Positions 23,936-33,504 of a DNA stretch of 51,168 bases are shown piece after piece. The notes beneath the pieces are model-generated. The model did not search any database. It saw only the letters and a list, made by a program, of their open reading frames with translations, and was not told the DNA's origin. Made by a program: the position numbers and the translations under genes. Source of the stretch: Opitutia bacterium (GTDB lineage: Bacteria > Verrucomicrobiota > Verrucomicrobiia > Opitutales > Opitutaceae); NCBI GenBank assembly GCA_947449835.1, contig CANFSZ010000012.1:1-51168 (forward strand), read 5' to 3'. Every line of letters begins with the position of its first letter. Within the stretch, counting starts at the first letter, position 1.

Positions 23936-26074
23936 ATGAAACGTCCTGCCCGAATCCTCCTATCAATCATCGCAGCCTTGTCGGTGAGTGCTCTCGTCCA
24001 CGCGCAAGCGAACTCGCCCGCGGCTCCCGCGCCGACGGTCAAACTCGCTCCGGTGCTCGTCACCGCCGATCTCTGGGCCTCGCCGCTGGCAAAGTTGCCC
24101 GCGAGCGTCACGGTGTTTGACGATGCCACGCTGCAGGCCGGCGGCGTGCGGCACTTCGGCGATTTGGTGGATCAAATCTCTAACCTCACGTGGACGGGCG
24201 GCACTTCGCGGCCCCGTTATTTCCAAATCCGCGGCATCGGCGAAAATTCCCAATACGAAGGCGAAACTCCCGATTCCGCCGTGCGCTTCATGGTCGACGA
24301 CATGGATTTCACCGGTCTCGGCACGCTCGGCGGCACGTTCGATGTGAGCCAAGTCGAGGTGTTGCGTGGGCCGCAGGCCGGGGCCTTTGGCGCCAACGCC
24401 GCGGGCGGCGTCGTCCGCCTCGTGACCAACGCCCCGACTCCGTTCTGGACAGGCCGCGTCGAGACCAACGCCGGCCAAGACGCCTTGCGCGAAGGCGGTT
24501 TCGCCCTCGGCGGGCCGCTCGTCGCCGCCAACCCCGAGCGCTTCATGTTGCGTCTCGCCGTGCACCAAAGCCGCAGCGACGGCTTTCGCCACAACGTCAC
24601 CCTCAACCGCGACACCAACGCCCGCGACGAATTCACCGCGCGCCTGCGCTTCACCGCCGTGCTCTCGCCCGCCTGGCGCTGGGAAGGAGCCGTTTTGTTT
24701 TCGGATGTGAACAACGGGTTCGATGAATTTGCGCTCGATAACAACGGCCGCCGCACCTTTAGTGACCAACCCGGCCGCGATCAGCAACGTTCCACCGCCG
24801 CCAGCCTTCGTGGCACCTACGCAGGTCTGGCCGGCGCGCGTCTCACATCGATCACCGGCGGCAGTCGCGTGAAATCCGTTTACTCCTACGACGACGATTG
24901 GACTGCCGCTTCGTATGAGGGCTTCAGCGATCTCCGGCGTACGCGCTCGGTCTTCAACCAAGAACTTCGCCTCGATTCTACCGCCACGCGCGCCGCGCTC
25001 GGCTGGATCGATCGTTGGACGCTCGGCGCATTTTTTTCCAACACCGATGAAAATAGCTCCTATATTAATAAAGATCCCTATGACGTCCGCGGTCTCAGAA
25101 CCCGTTACAACGCCGACAATTTCGCGCTCTTCGGTCAGATCGCGCACGATCTCGCGGCGCACACACGCTTGCTCGTCGGTCTCCGCACCGAGCGTGTGAA
25201 CCTCGACGGTCGCGGCACCAAGACCCGCTATCGCGCCGCGCGCAACTCTTACGATCCGGAAGTCACGTTCCGTCCTGCTTTTGACGACACGCTCCTCGGC
25301 GGCAAGATGACCCTCGAGCACGATCTCACGTCCGCCGTGCTCACGTTTGCCTCGGTCACGCGCGGCTACAAGGCCGGCGGCATCAACATCGACGCTCGCA
25401 TCAGCCCGCCCGCCGATCCGCTCACTTACGGCACCGAGCAACTCTGGAACTACGAAGCCGGCTTCCGCGGCAATGCGCTCGACCACCGGCTCACGGGGGA
25501 AATCACCGCGTTTTATCTCGATCGGGCCGACACGCAGGTGCGCGACTCCGCCGGCTTCGGCGGCAACTATCGCTTTTTCACCGCCAACGGCCGTAGCGCT
25601 CATGTCACCGGTTACGAGGCTGCCGCGAGCTACGCGGTCACGCCGGCGTGGTCGTTCCGCGGCACGCTCGCGCAGATGAGTTCGCAGCTCGATCCGTTTA
25701 AACTCACCAACGGCAACACCGGCGGCGGCCGCAGCCTCGCGAATACCCCGCGCTACGGCTACACGCTCGGCACGGATTTCCGCCGCGCAGCTACGGCTGG
25801 AGTTTTTGCCCACGCTGAGATCGTGGGTCGCGCCACGCAGTTCGACTCCAATAACCAGAACGAGGCTCGTCGCGCCTTCCATCTCTACAACGCCAGCTTC
25901 GGCTACGCGTGGCAGCAATGGACGTTTACCGTGTGGGGCAAAAATCTGCTCAACACGCGCTACGAGAAACGCGTGTTCTTCTTCGGCAACGCCGATCCCG
26001 ATTACATCGAGACGCGCTACGAAGACCGCGCCGATCCACGCCAACTCGGCGTGAGCGCTTCGTATCGCTTCTGA
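23936..26074 (+). CDS. TonB-dependent receptor, probable thiamine transporter
   Basis: 712 residues from ATG 23936 (an upstream in-frame ATG at 23864 lies inside the terminator and is unlikely). The signal peptide ends near ALVHA (23). A TonB-box-like segment (LAPVLVTA) follows. The plug domain includes YFQIRGIGENSQYEG and VEVLRGPQAGAFGANAAGGVVRLVT. The rest is the 22-strand barrel, ending GVSASYRF with the terminal Phe needed for outer-membrane insertion. The barrel cannot show the ligand; the assignment rests on the TPP riboswitch and terminator in its leader. THI-regulated TonB receptors are known from Bacteroidetes and some proteobacteria. No inner-membrane thiamine permease or thi gene is adjacent. 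Confidence 0.9.
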   Translation: MKRPARILLSIIAALSVSALVHAQANSPAAPAPTVKLAPVLVTADLWASPLAKLPASVTVFDDATLQAGGVRHFGDLVDQISNLTWTGGTSRPRYFQIRGIGENSQYEGETPDSAVRFMVDDMDFTGLGTLGGTFDVSQVEVLRGPQAGAFGANAAGGVVRLVTNAPTPFWTGRVETNAGQDALREGGFALGGPLVAANPERFMLRLAVHQSRSDGFRHNVTLNRDTNARDEFTARLRFTAVLSPAWRWEGAVLFSDVNNGFDEFALDNNGRRTFSDQPGRDQQRSTAASLRGTYAGLAGARLTSITGGSRVKSVYSYDDDWTAASYEGFSDLRRTRSVFNQELRLDSTATRAALGWIDRWTLGAFFSNTDENSSYINKDPYDVRGLRTRYNADNFALFGQIAHDLAAHTRLLVGLRTERVNLDGRGTKTRYRAARNSYDPEVTFRPAFDDTLLGGKMTLEHDLTSAVLTFASVTRGYKAGGINIDARISPPADPLTYGTEQLWNYEAGFRGNALDHRLTGEITAFYLDRADTQVRDSAGFGGNYRFFTANGRSAHVTGYEAAASYAVTPAWSFRGTLAQMSSQLDPFKLTNGNTGGGRSLANTPRYGYTLGTDFRRAATAGVFAHAEIVGRATQFDSNNQNEARRAFHLYNASFGYAWQQWTFTVWGKNLLNTRYEKRVFFFGNADPDYIETRYEDRADPRQLGVSASYRF

Positions 26075-26169
26075 GTTGAGCCGCCACGCGCGTCTCGGTG
26101 CGTGAAAAGCGCACGGGACGCTGCGTGTTCAGCGTTGAGCGGCGGCGATTCCGCCCTCACGTTTGCCGC

Positions 26170-26766
26170 ATGATCGGACTCCAAGACGGCGCGGGAGCGC
26201 TCGCCAAAAAGAAAAAAGCGGAACGAGTTTTTCCTCTTCATCTAACCGTGCTCGGCACGGAGCCGCGCGTCGGGCGGGTCTTGCTCGTGCGCGAGTCGAT
26301 GTGGTTGTCCCGGCTGCATGACAGCATCCAAGTGGCGTTCGACTGGTTCGATTATCAGACGCACGTTTTTAATTTTGAGGACCTGCGTTTCGGCAATCCG
26401 CTCAAACGGCAGGAGGTGCTGATCGAGGATGATCGCGACATTTCGTTGGCGGATCTCGATCTGGAAAACCGCGCTTCGTTTACCTACGGCTATAATTTCT
26501 CCGAGGGCTGGGTGGTGGATATCCGCGTCGATAAACCGATCGCGATGGAGAAGGGCCTGCGTTATCCGCATTGCGTCTCAGGCGAACGCGCGGGCCCGCC
26601 GGAGGATTGCGGCGGCATCGAGGCGTTTCACGACATGCTCGCGTGTCTGCGCGAACCGGAAACGGAGCTTGGCCGCGAGTGGCGTGAGTGGATCGGCCCC
26701 GACTATAATCCCGAGGTGTGCGACCTCGTGAAAATCAACGCGGCGCTCCGGCGTCTGACGAAGTAA
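26170..26766 (+). CDS. pRiA4b ORF-3-like family protein
   Basis: 198 residues from ATG 26170; an in-frame GTG at 26098 would add a poorly supported leader. The core has the family's features: a beta-strand LHLTVLGTEPRVGRVLLV, then LSRLHDSIQVAFDWFDYQTHVFNF, and YPHCVSGERAGPPEDCGGIEAFHDML with its two cysteines near the C-terminal part. The family was named from an ORF on plasmid pRiA4b and appears as a passenger on some mobile elements and in ordinary chromosomes. The function is unknown. It follows the thiamine receptor by 95 bases; no transposase or repeat flanks it. Confidence 0.85.
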   Translation: MIGLQDGAGALAKKKKAERVFPLHLTVLGTEPRVGRVLLVRESMWLSRLHDSIQVAFDWFDYQTHVFNFEDLRFGNPLKRQEVLIEDDRDISLADLDLENRASFTYGYNFSEGWVVDIRVDKPIAMEKGLRYPHCVSGERAGPPEDCGGIEAFHDMLACLREPETELGREWREWIGPDYNPEVCDLVKINAALRRLTK

Positions 26767-26797
26767 AGCCGGCGCGCGCGTTTTTAATATCGGTGCC

Positions 26798-28243
26798 TCA
26801 AGGTGCCGGAGTGATCCGAGCGATGCGGTTGGGCAAGAGCACGTAGAGTGCACCGTCGGGGCCGCCGATCACGTGGCGGATGCGGCCGATGCTTTTGAAG
26901 ATGATTTCTTGGGCGACGACTTTGCCTCCGACGATTTCGACGCGGCGGAGTTCTTCGGCGGCGAGCGAGGCGACGAAGAGTTGGTTTTTCCATTTGGGAA
27001 AAAGATCGCCGGTGTAAAAGTTGGCGCCGCACGGGGCGATGGAAGGCACCCAGTAAGTGAGCGGTTGTTCCATGCCGGCTTTGGCGGTGATGTCGACCAT
27101 CGCGGTGCCGTCGTAATTCATGCCGTAGGTGATGACGGGCCAGCCGTAGTTGAGGCCTTTTTTAACGAGGTTGAGTTCATCGCCACCGCGGGGGCCGTGC
27201 TCGGCGTCGAAGAGTTCGCCGGTTATTGGGTGGAAGGCGAGGCCTTGCGGGTTACGGTGGCCGTAGCTCCAGATGGTGGTGTCGGTTTTGGCGTCACCGA
27301 CGAAGGGATTATCGGTGGGGATGCGGCCGTCGTCGTGGAGGCGATGGACTTTGCCGTTGGGGCGCGCGATATCTTGAGCGTGCGGGCCTTGGCCGCGTTC
27401 GCCGATGGTGAAAAAGAGATAGCCTTGGCGATCGAAGGCGATGCGGCCGCCGAAGTGGACGCCGCCGGCTTTGATGTAGTGCTCTAGTTTGCCTTGGTAA
27501 ATTGTCTGCTGGTCGATGAGGGCGCCGTCTTTGATTTTACCGCGGATGATGCGCGTGAGGCTGACTTTGGCGCCGTCGGCGTTTTGCTGGGGATCGCTGA
27601 AGGCGAGATAGAGCCAGCCGTTTTTCGCGTAATCCGGATGGGGAACGACGTCGAAAAGACCGGCTTGGCCGCCGGTGTCGACGGCGGGCACGCCGCTCAG
27701 AGGGCGATCCGCGAGTTTGCCGTTTTCGATGAGGTAGAGGTAGCCACGTTTTTCGGTGACCACGGCTTGGGTGGGCGAGAGGAAGGCGAGGGACCAAGGC
27801 TCTTTGAGTCCGCCGACCCAGGTGTTGAGCTGGTAGGCGTGGAGCTCACTTTGCGCCGTCATGGAATCGGCGGGTTTGACGAATTGGGTTTTTTCGCGGG
27901 CGGCCTTGGCGCGGAGTTCGCGGATGTAGATGACCATCGCGCGGATTTCTTTATCGGGAATTGCGGCGCCCCACGCGGGCATGCCTTTATCGGGAAAGCC
28001 GGTGCGGATGCTTTTGGCGAGGCTCTCGTCGTCGCCACCGTTGGTCCAGACGTCGTCGAGCATTGAGGGGGCCATGGCGCCCTCGAGGTTTTTGCCGTGG
28101 CAGTTGGCGCAGAGGAGTTGGAAGCGCTCGGCTACGGTGCCGGTGCGGACGGCTTGAGCGGCGAGGCGAGGGGACGTCAACGCGAAGGCGCCGGCGGCGA
28201 GAGCAAGGAACGGGCGAAGGAGGTGGGGGCGGGGGAGAAGCAT
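26798..28243 (-). CDS. PQQ-dependent sugar dehydrogenase with N-terminal cytochrome c domain
   Basis: 481 residues, exported (signal peptide ending about 29). An N-terminal class I cytochrome c has CANCH at 45-49 and the distal Met in GFPDKGMPAWG. A six-bladed soluble aldose dehydrogenase (YliI/GDH-B type) propeller follows. Its blocks include GLFDVVPHPDY, VHFGGRIAFD, YGHRNPQGLAFHP, EHGPRGGDELN and NYGWPVITYG, which line the PQQ and calcium site. It would oxidise sugars in the periplasm and pass electrons to its own heme. The cytochrome is fused at the N terminus. No pqq biosynthesis genes are in the window. It faces the pRiA4b-like gene tail to tail. Confidence 0.92.
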   Translation of the reverse strand: MLLPRPHLLRPFLALAAGAFALTSPRLAAQAVRTGTVAERFQLLCANCHGKNLEGAMAPSMLDDVWTNGGDDESLAKSIRTGFPDKGMPAWGAAIPDKEIRAMVIYIRELRAKAAREKTQFVKPADSMTAQSELHAYQLNTWVGGLKEPWSLAFLSPTQAVVTEKRGYLYLIENGKLADRPLSGVPAVDTGGQAGLFDVVPHPDYAKNGWLYLAFSDPQQNADGAKVSLTRIIRGKIKDGALIDQQTIYQGKLEHYIKAGGVHFGGRIAFDRQGYLFFTIGERGQGPHAQDIARPNGKVHRLHDDGRIPTDNPFVGDAKTDTTIWSYGHRNPQGLAFHPITGELFDAEHGPRGGDELNLVKKGLNYGWPVITYGMNYDGTAMVDITAKAGMEQPLTYWVPSIAPCGANFYTGDLFPKWKNQLFVASLAAEELRRVEIVGGKVVAQEIIFKSIGRIRHVIGGPDGALYVLLPNRIARITPAP

Positions 28244-28387
28244 GCGCCGCTCAAGAAAGCCAGTGCGCGGCTCGGCGCAAGGTTCAGAATGCGCGGGCCA
28301 TAAAAAATATTAGCGACCGTGGAAAGCTAGGCGGTCTTGCGAACGACGCTGACGGCTCCGCGCTTGCGGCGATTCCGGTTTTAAGGG

Positions 28388-29962
28388 CTAGGGGTTTAAC
28401 CGGCTAATGCGGAGCGCGAGATACGGTTTGCCCGGAAGTGGGATGGATTGGCCGGCGGCGTCTTCGAAGATATAGTCGTCTTTTTTCTTGGTGACGAAGG
28501 TGCCCGGGACGGGCGTGACGGTCATCGCCCACGTATCGAGAATCTCGATCTTAAACCTGAGGCCGTCGGAAAGTTTATTTTTGTTGAGCTCGAATCGCCA
28601 GGCAGTGGGGCGCTCTTTGCCGAAATAGAGCAGGTAGTATTCGCCGGGTTGGCCGCCGAAGCGAGGGTCCTGCCATTTGTCGATGGGGTTGATGCCTTCG
28701 GTGGGACCCTCGGCCATGACTTGGCGGAGAAATGCGAGGCGCGCGGGACTTTCTCCGCGGAGGCTGCCGCCTTTGGCCCACCATATGATGTCGTCGGCCG
28801 GGCTGAGGTACGTTTCACCATGGCCGACGTAGGTGCCGGCGATGTGGCCGTTCCAAAAACGAAACACCATTTCCTCGGCGGAGAGGTTGCCCCAGCGGCG
28901 GGGGAGATCGCCTTCGTATTTTACCTCATCGTAAACGACGGGTTTCCGGTAGGCGTCGCGGTAAAGCTCGGCGCGGCCCGGTTCCTCGACGGCGGAGCCA
29001 TTTTGAATACTGGCGTGGGTGACCCAGGTTTGGTTGTGGTTATAAATCAGCGTGCCGTTGTGGATCGAGCGCAGGTGCGCGTACGGATCGCTCTCTTGGA
29101 CGATGAGGCCGAAGCGGTTCCAGTCCGATTCGGTCTTTTCTTTCATGAAATCGTATTCGTTGGCGAGGGACCACCAGATGTTGCGATAGGCGGCGAGTCG
29201 GGCGACGACGTAGCGCAGGTAGCGATCATCGCTCGCGGCATCCATGCGATCAAATCCCCATCGACCTTTGTCATAGGGGTGAAACAAAATGATATCGGCC
29301 TCGATCCCCAGCTCACTCAACTGCGCGATCCGCTTCTCGAGGTGGTTAAAGTACGCGGGGTTGAAGCGCGTGAAATCCCACGACGACGGTGGCGTGCCGA
29401 CGAAGGGATAAGTCGGCGGCTCGTTCTTGTTCCAGTCGTAGTTTTTGGGAAACACGCAGAAACGGATTTTGTTAAACGGGGCGGCGGCGAGCGTACGCAA
29501 CGTCTGTTCCTCGAGCGCGTTCCCTTGGTGCGTCCACACATAGGCCGTGGTACCGAGCTGGCGGTACGGCGTGCCGTCGGCGTAGGCGAAATGATACGTG
29601 TGGGCCACGCGCACGGGGCCGTGGTTTTGGGCGCCGGGCGGCGTGACGATCAGGGTGCCGGTTTTTCCGTCGAGCGCGGGTCGATTGCTGCGTGTGATAT
29701 AACGCCATTCGCCGGTTTTCTCGGGCATGAAGCGCACGCGGTATTGCCCCTCGCCGTCATAGAAACCGGTGACGTTGATCGTGGTGTTTCCCTGCGTGAA
29801 GCGTGCGTTCAGCTCGACCTCGAGAAACGGGTTTCCGCTGGCGGGGCCGGTGAGGTTGAGCTCGAAACGGCCCCATTGCTCGACCTGCGGCGGCTCTGCG
29901 GCCACGACGAAAACAGGAGCGAGACTAAAGGTCAAAAACGCGAGGAGCACACGGGGGTTCAT
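28388..29962 (-). CDS. Exported DUF5060/DUF4038-type glycoside hydrolase-like protein
   Basis: 524 residues from ATG 29962, with a signal peptide ending near residue 22. Residues about 25-105 form a DUF5060 beta-sandwich ([11 protein letters not shown] ... EKTGEWRY). The next ~330 residues are a TIM-barrel of the DUF4038/apiosidase-like type. Candidate catalytic acids are Glu269 in WWSLANEYD and Glu346 in [11 protein letters not shown]. The last ~70 residues ([17 protein letters not shown] ... [11 protein letters not shown]) are a DUF5605-like C-terminal sandwich. Related proteins occur in pectin and hemicellulose utilisation loci; the substrate is not deducible. It is downstream of the methyltransferase gene (47-base gap) on the same strand, a probable operon. 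Confidence 0.85.
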   Translation of the reverse strand: MNPRVLLAFLTFSLAPVFVVAAEPPQVEQWGRFELNLTGPASGNPFLEVELNARFTQGNTTINVTGFYDGEGQYRVRFMPEKTGEWRYITRSNRPALDGKTGTLIVTPPGAQNHGPVRVAHTYHFAYADGTPYRQLGTTAYVWTHQGNALEEQTLRTLAAAPFNKIRFCVFPKNYDWNKNEPPTYPFVGTPPSSWDFTRFNPAYFNHLEKRIAQLSELGIEADIILFHPYDKGRWGFDRMDAASDDRYLRYVVARLAAYRNIWWSLANEYDFMKEKTESDWNRFGLIVQESDPYAHLRSIHNGTLIYNHNQTWVTHASIQNGSAVEEPGRAELYRDAYRKPVVYDEVKYEGDLPRRWGNLSAEEMVFRFWNGHIAGTYVGHGETYLSPADDIIWWAKGGSLRGESPARLAFLRQVMAEGPTEGINPIDKWQDPRFGGQPGEYYLLYFGKERPTAWRFELNKNKLSDGLRFKIEILDTWAMTVTPVPGTFVTKKKDDYIFEDAAGQSIPLPGKPYLALRISRLNP

Positions 29963-30009
29963 GCTTCGCCAGCGTGGACAAAAGTCGCGCAGTGTCGAGC
30001 GGCCGCGTG

Positions 30010-30771
30010 TCACAGGGCGGCGCGTTTGCGGAAAATAATCACGTGTTGGCGCGGGAGCCCGCGAAACGTTTCCACGTAGTCGAGCGGTTGCGCGGTCATC
30101 TCGAGCTTCACCTGCGCCTCGGTCATTTTGTGGAGGGCTTTGATCGGCACCGTGGGATCTTCGCCGCGATATTCGATAAACACGACGCGTCCGCCGGGTT
30201 TCAGGCTGCGGCAGACGGCGGCGATGAATTCCGCCGGCCGGCTGCATTCGTGGTAAACATCGATCATGATCGCCAGATCGACGGGCTGGGGAAGTTTCGG
30301 ATCTTTGACGGTGCTGACCACGCCCGTGACGTTGGCCACGCCGCGCTCTTTCATTTTCTCGGCGAGCAACTCGATCATCTCGGGCTGAATATCGACGCCA
30401 TACACCACGCCGCGCGGCCCCACCGCCTGCGCCATGCGCCAGCTAAAATAACCCGTGCCGCAGCCCAGATCTGCGACGACGTCGCCGGGTTTCAGCGCGA
30501 GCGCTTTTAACACCAGATCGGGTCGCTCCTCGGTGTCACGCTCCGGCCGCTCGAGCCAAGGTGCCGCTAAATGCGTCATGTAGTGCGCGATCTCGCGGCC
30601 AAAATAATACACGCCGAGCCCATCGCGCGTTTTTTTACCCTGCGTATAAGGCGTCGCCTCGCGCGGAGTTTCCGCCGCTGTAATCCACGCGGACGAGCTA
30701 GCTCCGAGGACTAAGACCATGATCCACGCACGGGTACGGGAGCTGGGGCTGCGCCAGAGTGGGGTGCTCAT
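30010..30771 (-). CDS. Exported class I SAM-dependent methyltransferase-like protein
   Basis: 253 residues. Residues 1-33 have a basic start and a hydrophobic stretch ending SAWITAAE, consistent with a signal peptide. The conserved [25 protein letters not shown] block precedes motif [22 protein letters not shown], the acidic IMIDVYHEC motif and [14 protein letters not shown]. The SAM site looks intact, yet SAM is not expected outside the cytoplasm, so the apparent export is odd. Homologues with the same leader are, to my knowledge, common in Planctomycetes and proteobacteria. The substrate is unknown. It is the first gene of a probable pair with the glycosidase at 28388. Confidence 0.85.
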   Translation of the reverse strand: MSTPLWRSPSSRTRAWIMVLVLGASSSAWITAAETPREATPYTQGKKTRDGLGVYYFGREIAHYMTHLAAPWLERPERDTEERPDLVLKALALKPGDVVADLGCGTGYFSWRMAQAVGPRGVVYGVDIQPEMIELLAEKMKERGVANVTGVVSTVKDPKLPQPVDLAIMIDVYHECSRPAEFIAAVCRSLKPGGRVVFIEYRGEDPTVPIKALHKMTEAQVKLEMTAQPLDYVETFRGLPRQHVIIFRKRAAL

Positions 30772-30872
30772 GCGCGAACCGTCCGGCTCGGGCCCCGGGT
30801 TGACAAGGGAAAATCCGGCAACGTTTCGGAGTTGAGACTTTTCCGCCGTCGTCTCGTCTTACTCGCTTCCGT

Positions 30873-33440
30873 ATGCTGCTTCGCCCCACTTTGCTCGCCC
30901 TCTTCGTCTCTCTTTGTGCCGCTCCGCTCCACGCCCAACGCGGCGACCGCGCGGGCGAAGTGCAACTGCCGCCCGCCGCGCATATCAAGGTCCCACCCGC
31001 GCCCGTGCTCGCGCCTAGCGACGCGTTAAAAGCGTTCAAGATTGCCCCAGGTTTCCGCATCGAACTCGTCGCCGCCGAACCCTTGGTGCACGATCCGATC
31101 GCACTCACGTTTGCCCCCGACGGCCGTCTCTGGGTCGTCGAGATGCGCGGCTACATGCCCAACGTCGACGGCAAAGGCGAGGACGCGCCCATCGGTTCCA
31201 TTGCCGTGCTCGAAGACACCGACGGCGACGGTCGCATGGACAAGCGCACCGTGTTTCTCGACGGCCTCGTGATGCCGCGCGCGTTTGCGCTCGTGGACGG
31301 CGGCGTCTTAGTCGCCGCGCCGCCGCACCTGTGGTTTGCCCGCGATAAAAACGGCGACGGCATCGCCGATGAAAAAATCGAGATCGCCTCCGACTACGGC
31401 CAGACCGTGAACCCCGAGCACACCGCCAACGGCCTCATGTGGGCGCTCGACAACTGGATCTACAGCGCGAACCACACCGCTCGCTTCCGCTACGCCGGCG
31501 CCGGGAAATTCACGCGCGAGTCCACCATCACGCGCGGCCAATGGGGCATTTCTCAAGACGACACCGGCCGCATTTATTATAACAGCAACAGCGATCCGCT
31601 CCGCGTCGACGCGCTCCCCTCGGCCTACTTGCGCCGCAACCCGGCGTTCATCGCCGAAGGCAACAACGTCGCCGTCGTCCCCGAAAACCTGCGCGTCTGG
31701 CCCGGCCGCGTCACCACCGGCATCAACCGCGGCTACAAATCCCTCGACGACGACGGCAAGATGTTCGCCGTCACCGCCGCCTGTGGCCCGGTCATTTACC
31801 GCGGTTCATTATTTCCCAAAGAATTTTCCGGCGACGCCTTCATCTGCGAACCCGCCGGTAATCTCATCAAGCGCATCGCGATCACATCCACCGACGGCAC
31901 CGTGAAAGGTCGCAACGCCTACGAAGACACGGAGTTCATCACCTCGACCGACGAACGCTTCCGTCCGGTTAATCTCATCAACGGCCCCGATGGCGCGCTC
32001 TACGTCGCCGACCTCTACCGCGGCCTCATTCAGCATCGCACTTACGTCACCAGCTACCTGCGCGCCCAAGTCGAATCGCGTAATCTGGAACAACCCGTTT
32101 CGCTAGGCCGTATTTATCGCATTGTCCCCGAAGGCGCGCCTAAGGCCGTTTATAATTCCGGCCTCGCGACGGCGAACACCGCCGCCCTCGTCGCCCGCCT
32201 CGCCGATGCCAACGGCTGGGTGCGCGACACCGCACAACGTCTCCTCGTAGAGCGCCGCGACCCCGCCGCTGCGCCCGCCTTGCGCGCAGTCGCCACCACC
32301 TCGCCCGCGCCGCTCGCCCGCCTGCATGCGCTCTGGACGCTCGAAGGTCTCGGCGCGCTCGACGTTCCCACCGTCCAACGTGCCCTCGATGATACCGATG
32401 CCCGCGTGCTCGCGGCCGCCGCGCGCGTCGCGGAAAATTTCTTTAAACCTGCGCCGCCCGCCGAACTCCTCACTCGCCTGACCGCGCTGGCTCAATCGCC
32501 CGTCGCCACCGTGCGGCTACAAGTCGCTCTCACGCTCGGCGAACTGCATACGCCCGCCGCCGATGCCACGCTCCGTGCGCTCGTCCGCGCGCAACCCGCG
32601 CAACCTTACTTGATGGACGCCGTGCTTTCCGGCCTCGGCGGCCGTGAAGAAACTTTCGTCGCCGGCCTCGTCGCCGAAGACGTCATCGCCGCGAAGCCAC
32701 CCGCAAACGCCGTCGCACTCGGCACCGCCGCGGTGTTGAGCTCCGGAGCCGCGCCCCGCATCGAGCGCGTGTTGGCGCTCCTCGGCGATCCCGCGACACC
32801 GGCTTGGGCGCGTGGTGCGCTTTTGGCGGGGGTGGAGCAATTTCTCCCCGTCGCGCCCGATGGCCGTGTGTTGCCCGGTCGCTTACCGATCGAGCCCAAA
32901 CCGATTCTGGCCTTGGCCGCGCAGAAAGACGCGGCCGACGCCGCGCGCGCCACCAAGCTACTCACTTCGCTCACCTGGCCCGGCAAACCCGGCCAAACCA
33001 CCGCCGTTGCCGTCGCGCTCACGCCCGCCGAAGAAGCGTTGTTTGAAAAAGGCCGCGTGCAATTCGCCACCGTATGCGCCGCGTGCCACCAACCGACCGG
33101 CCTCGGTCTCGCCGGCCTCGCGCCACCGCTTGTAAATTCGGCATGGGCGCTCGGCGACGAACGTATCCTCGCCCGCATCGTTCTGCTAGGTAAGGCGCAA
33201 CAAAACATGATCATGCCACCGATGCGCGCCTTCGACGACGAAACGCTCGCCGGCGTGCTCACTTACGTCCGCCGTTCTTGGGGCCATACCGCCGCGCCCG
33301 TGAGTCCCAAGACCCTCGCCGCCGCCCGCGCCGCCGTGGCGACTCGCGATGAACCGTGGAGCGATAAAGACCTCGCCGAACTTCAACGCACCTTCGCGCC
33401 GCCGCGCCGCGCCAAACGCCGCGAAGCAGGCGGACAGTGA
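30873..33440 (+). CDS. PVC-type heme-binding membrane-bound dehydrogenase-like protein
   Basis: 855 residues. A signal peptide ends at APLHA (about 21). Residues about 45-420 form a six-bladed propeller of the 'putative membrane-bound dehydrogenase' type (FRIELVAAEPLVHDPIALTFAPDGRLWVVEMRGY ... INGPDGALYVADLYRGLIQHR). It contains calcium-loop-like DTDGDGRMD and DKNGDGIADE segments. HEAT-like repeats cover about 430-600, and the C-terminal cytochrome c has CAACH at about 735-739 with a distal Met in MIMPPM. Such proteins are highly expanded in Planctomycetes and Verrucomicrobia, and are believed to oxidise sugars or alcohols in the periplasm. TTGACA at 30800-30805 is a possible -35 box, but no good -10 is visible. 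Confidence 0.92.
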   Translation: MLLRPTLLALFVSLCAAPLHAQRGDRAGEVQLPPAAHIKVPPAPVLAPSDALKAFKIAPGFRIELVAAEPLVHDPIALTFAPDGRLWVVEMRGYMPNVDGKGEDAPIGSIAVLEDTDGDGRMDKRTVFLDGLVMPRAFALVDGGVLVAAPPHLWFARDKNGDGIADEKIEIASDYGQTVNPEHTANGLMWALDNWIYSANHTARFRYAGAGKFTRESTITRGQWGISQDDTGRIYYNSNSDPLRVDALPSAYLRRNPAFIAEGNNVAVVPENLRVWPGRVTTGINRGYKSLDDDGKMFAVTAACGPVIYRGSLFPKEFSGDAFICEPAGNLIKRIAITSTDGTVKGRNAYEDTEFITSTDERFRPVNLINGPDGALYVADLYRGLIQHRTYVTSYLRAQVESRNLEQPVSLGRIYRIVPEGAPKAVYNSGLATANTAALVARLADANGWVRDTAQRLLVERRDPAAAPALRAVATTSPAPLARLHALWTLEGLGALDVPTVQRALDDTDARVLAAAARVAENFFKPAPPAELLTRLTALAQSPVATVRLQVALTLGELHTPAADATLRALVRAQPAQPYLMDAVLSGLGGREETFVAGLVAEDVIAAKPPANAVALGTAAVLSSGAAPRIERVLALLGDPATPAWARGALLAGVEQFLPVAPDGRVLPGRLPIEPKPILALAAQKDAADAARATKLLTSLTWPGKPGQTTAVAVALTPAEEALFEKGRVQFATVCAACHQPTGLGLAGLAPPLVNSAWALGDERILARIVLLGKAQQNMIMPPMRAFDDETLAGVLTYVRRSWGHTAAPVSPKTLAAARAAVATRDEPWSDKDLAELQRTFAPPRRAKRREAGGQ

Positions 33441-33504
33441 CGCCGATAAAAATTACGGAACGGCTTGCGCCCGGCTCCTCCGCCGGTAGTCAAACGCAAG
33501 CCCT

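Noticed and set aside
23963-26044. A 693-codon open frame on the minus strand opposite the thiamine receptor
   Set aside because: It mirrors the receptor's codon periodicity, has no recognisable domains, and the plus-strand protein is clearly real. Long antisense frames are expected in GC-rich DNA with G/C third positions.
26075-26766. A mobile element around the pRiA4b ORF-3-like gene
   Set aside because: No transposase, inverted repeats or target duplications are visible on either side.
28448-30079. A 543-codon plus-strand frame opposite the DUF5060-type gene
   Set aside because: Same shadow effect; the composition is Ala/Val/Gly/Asp-rich with no motif, while the minus strand encodes a full glycosidase with signal peptide.
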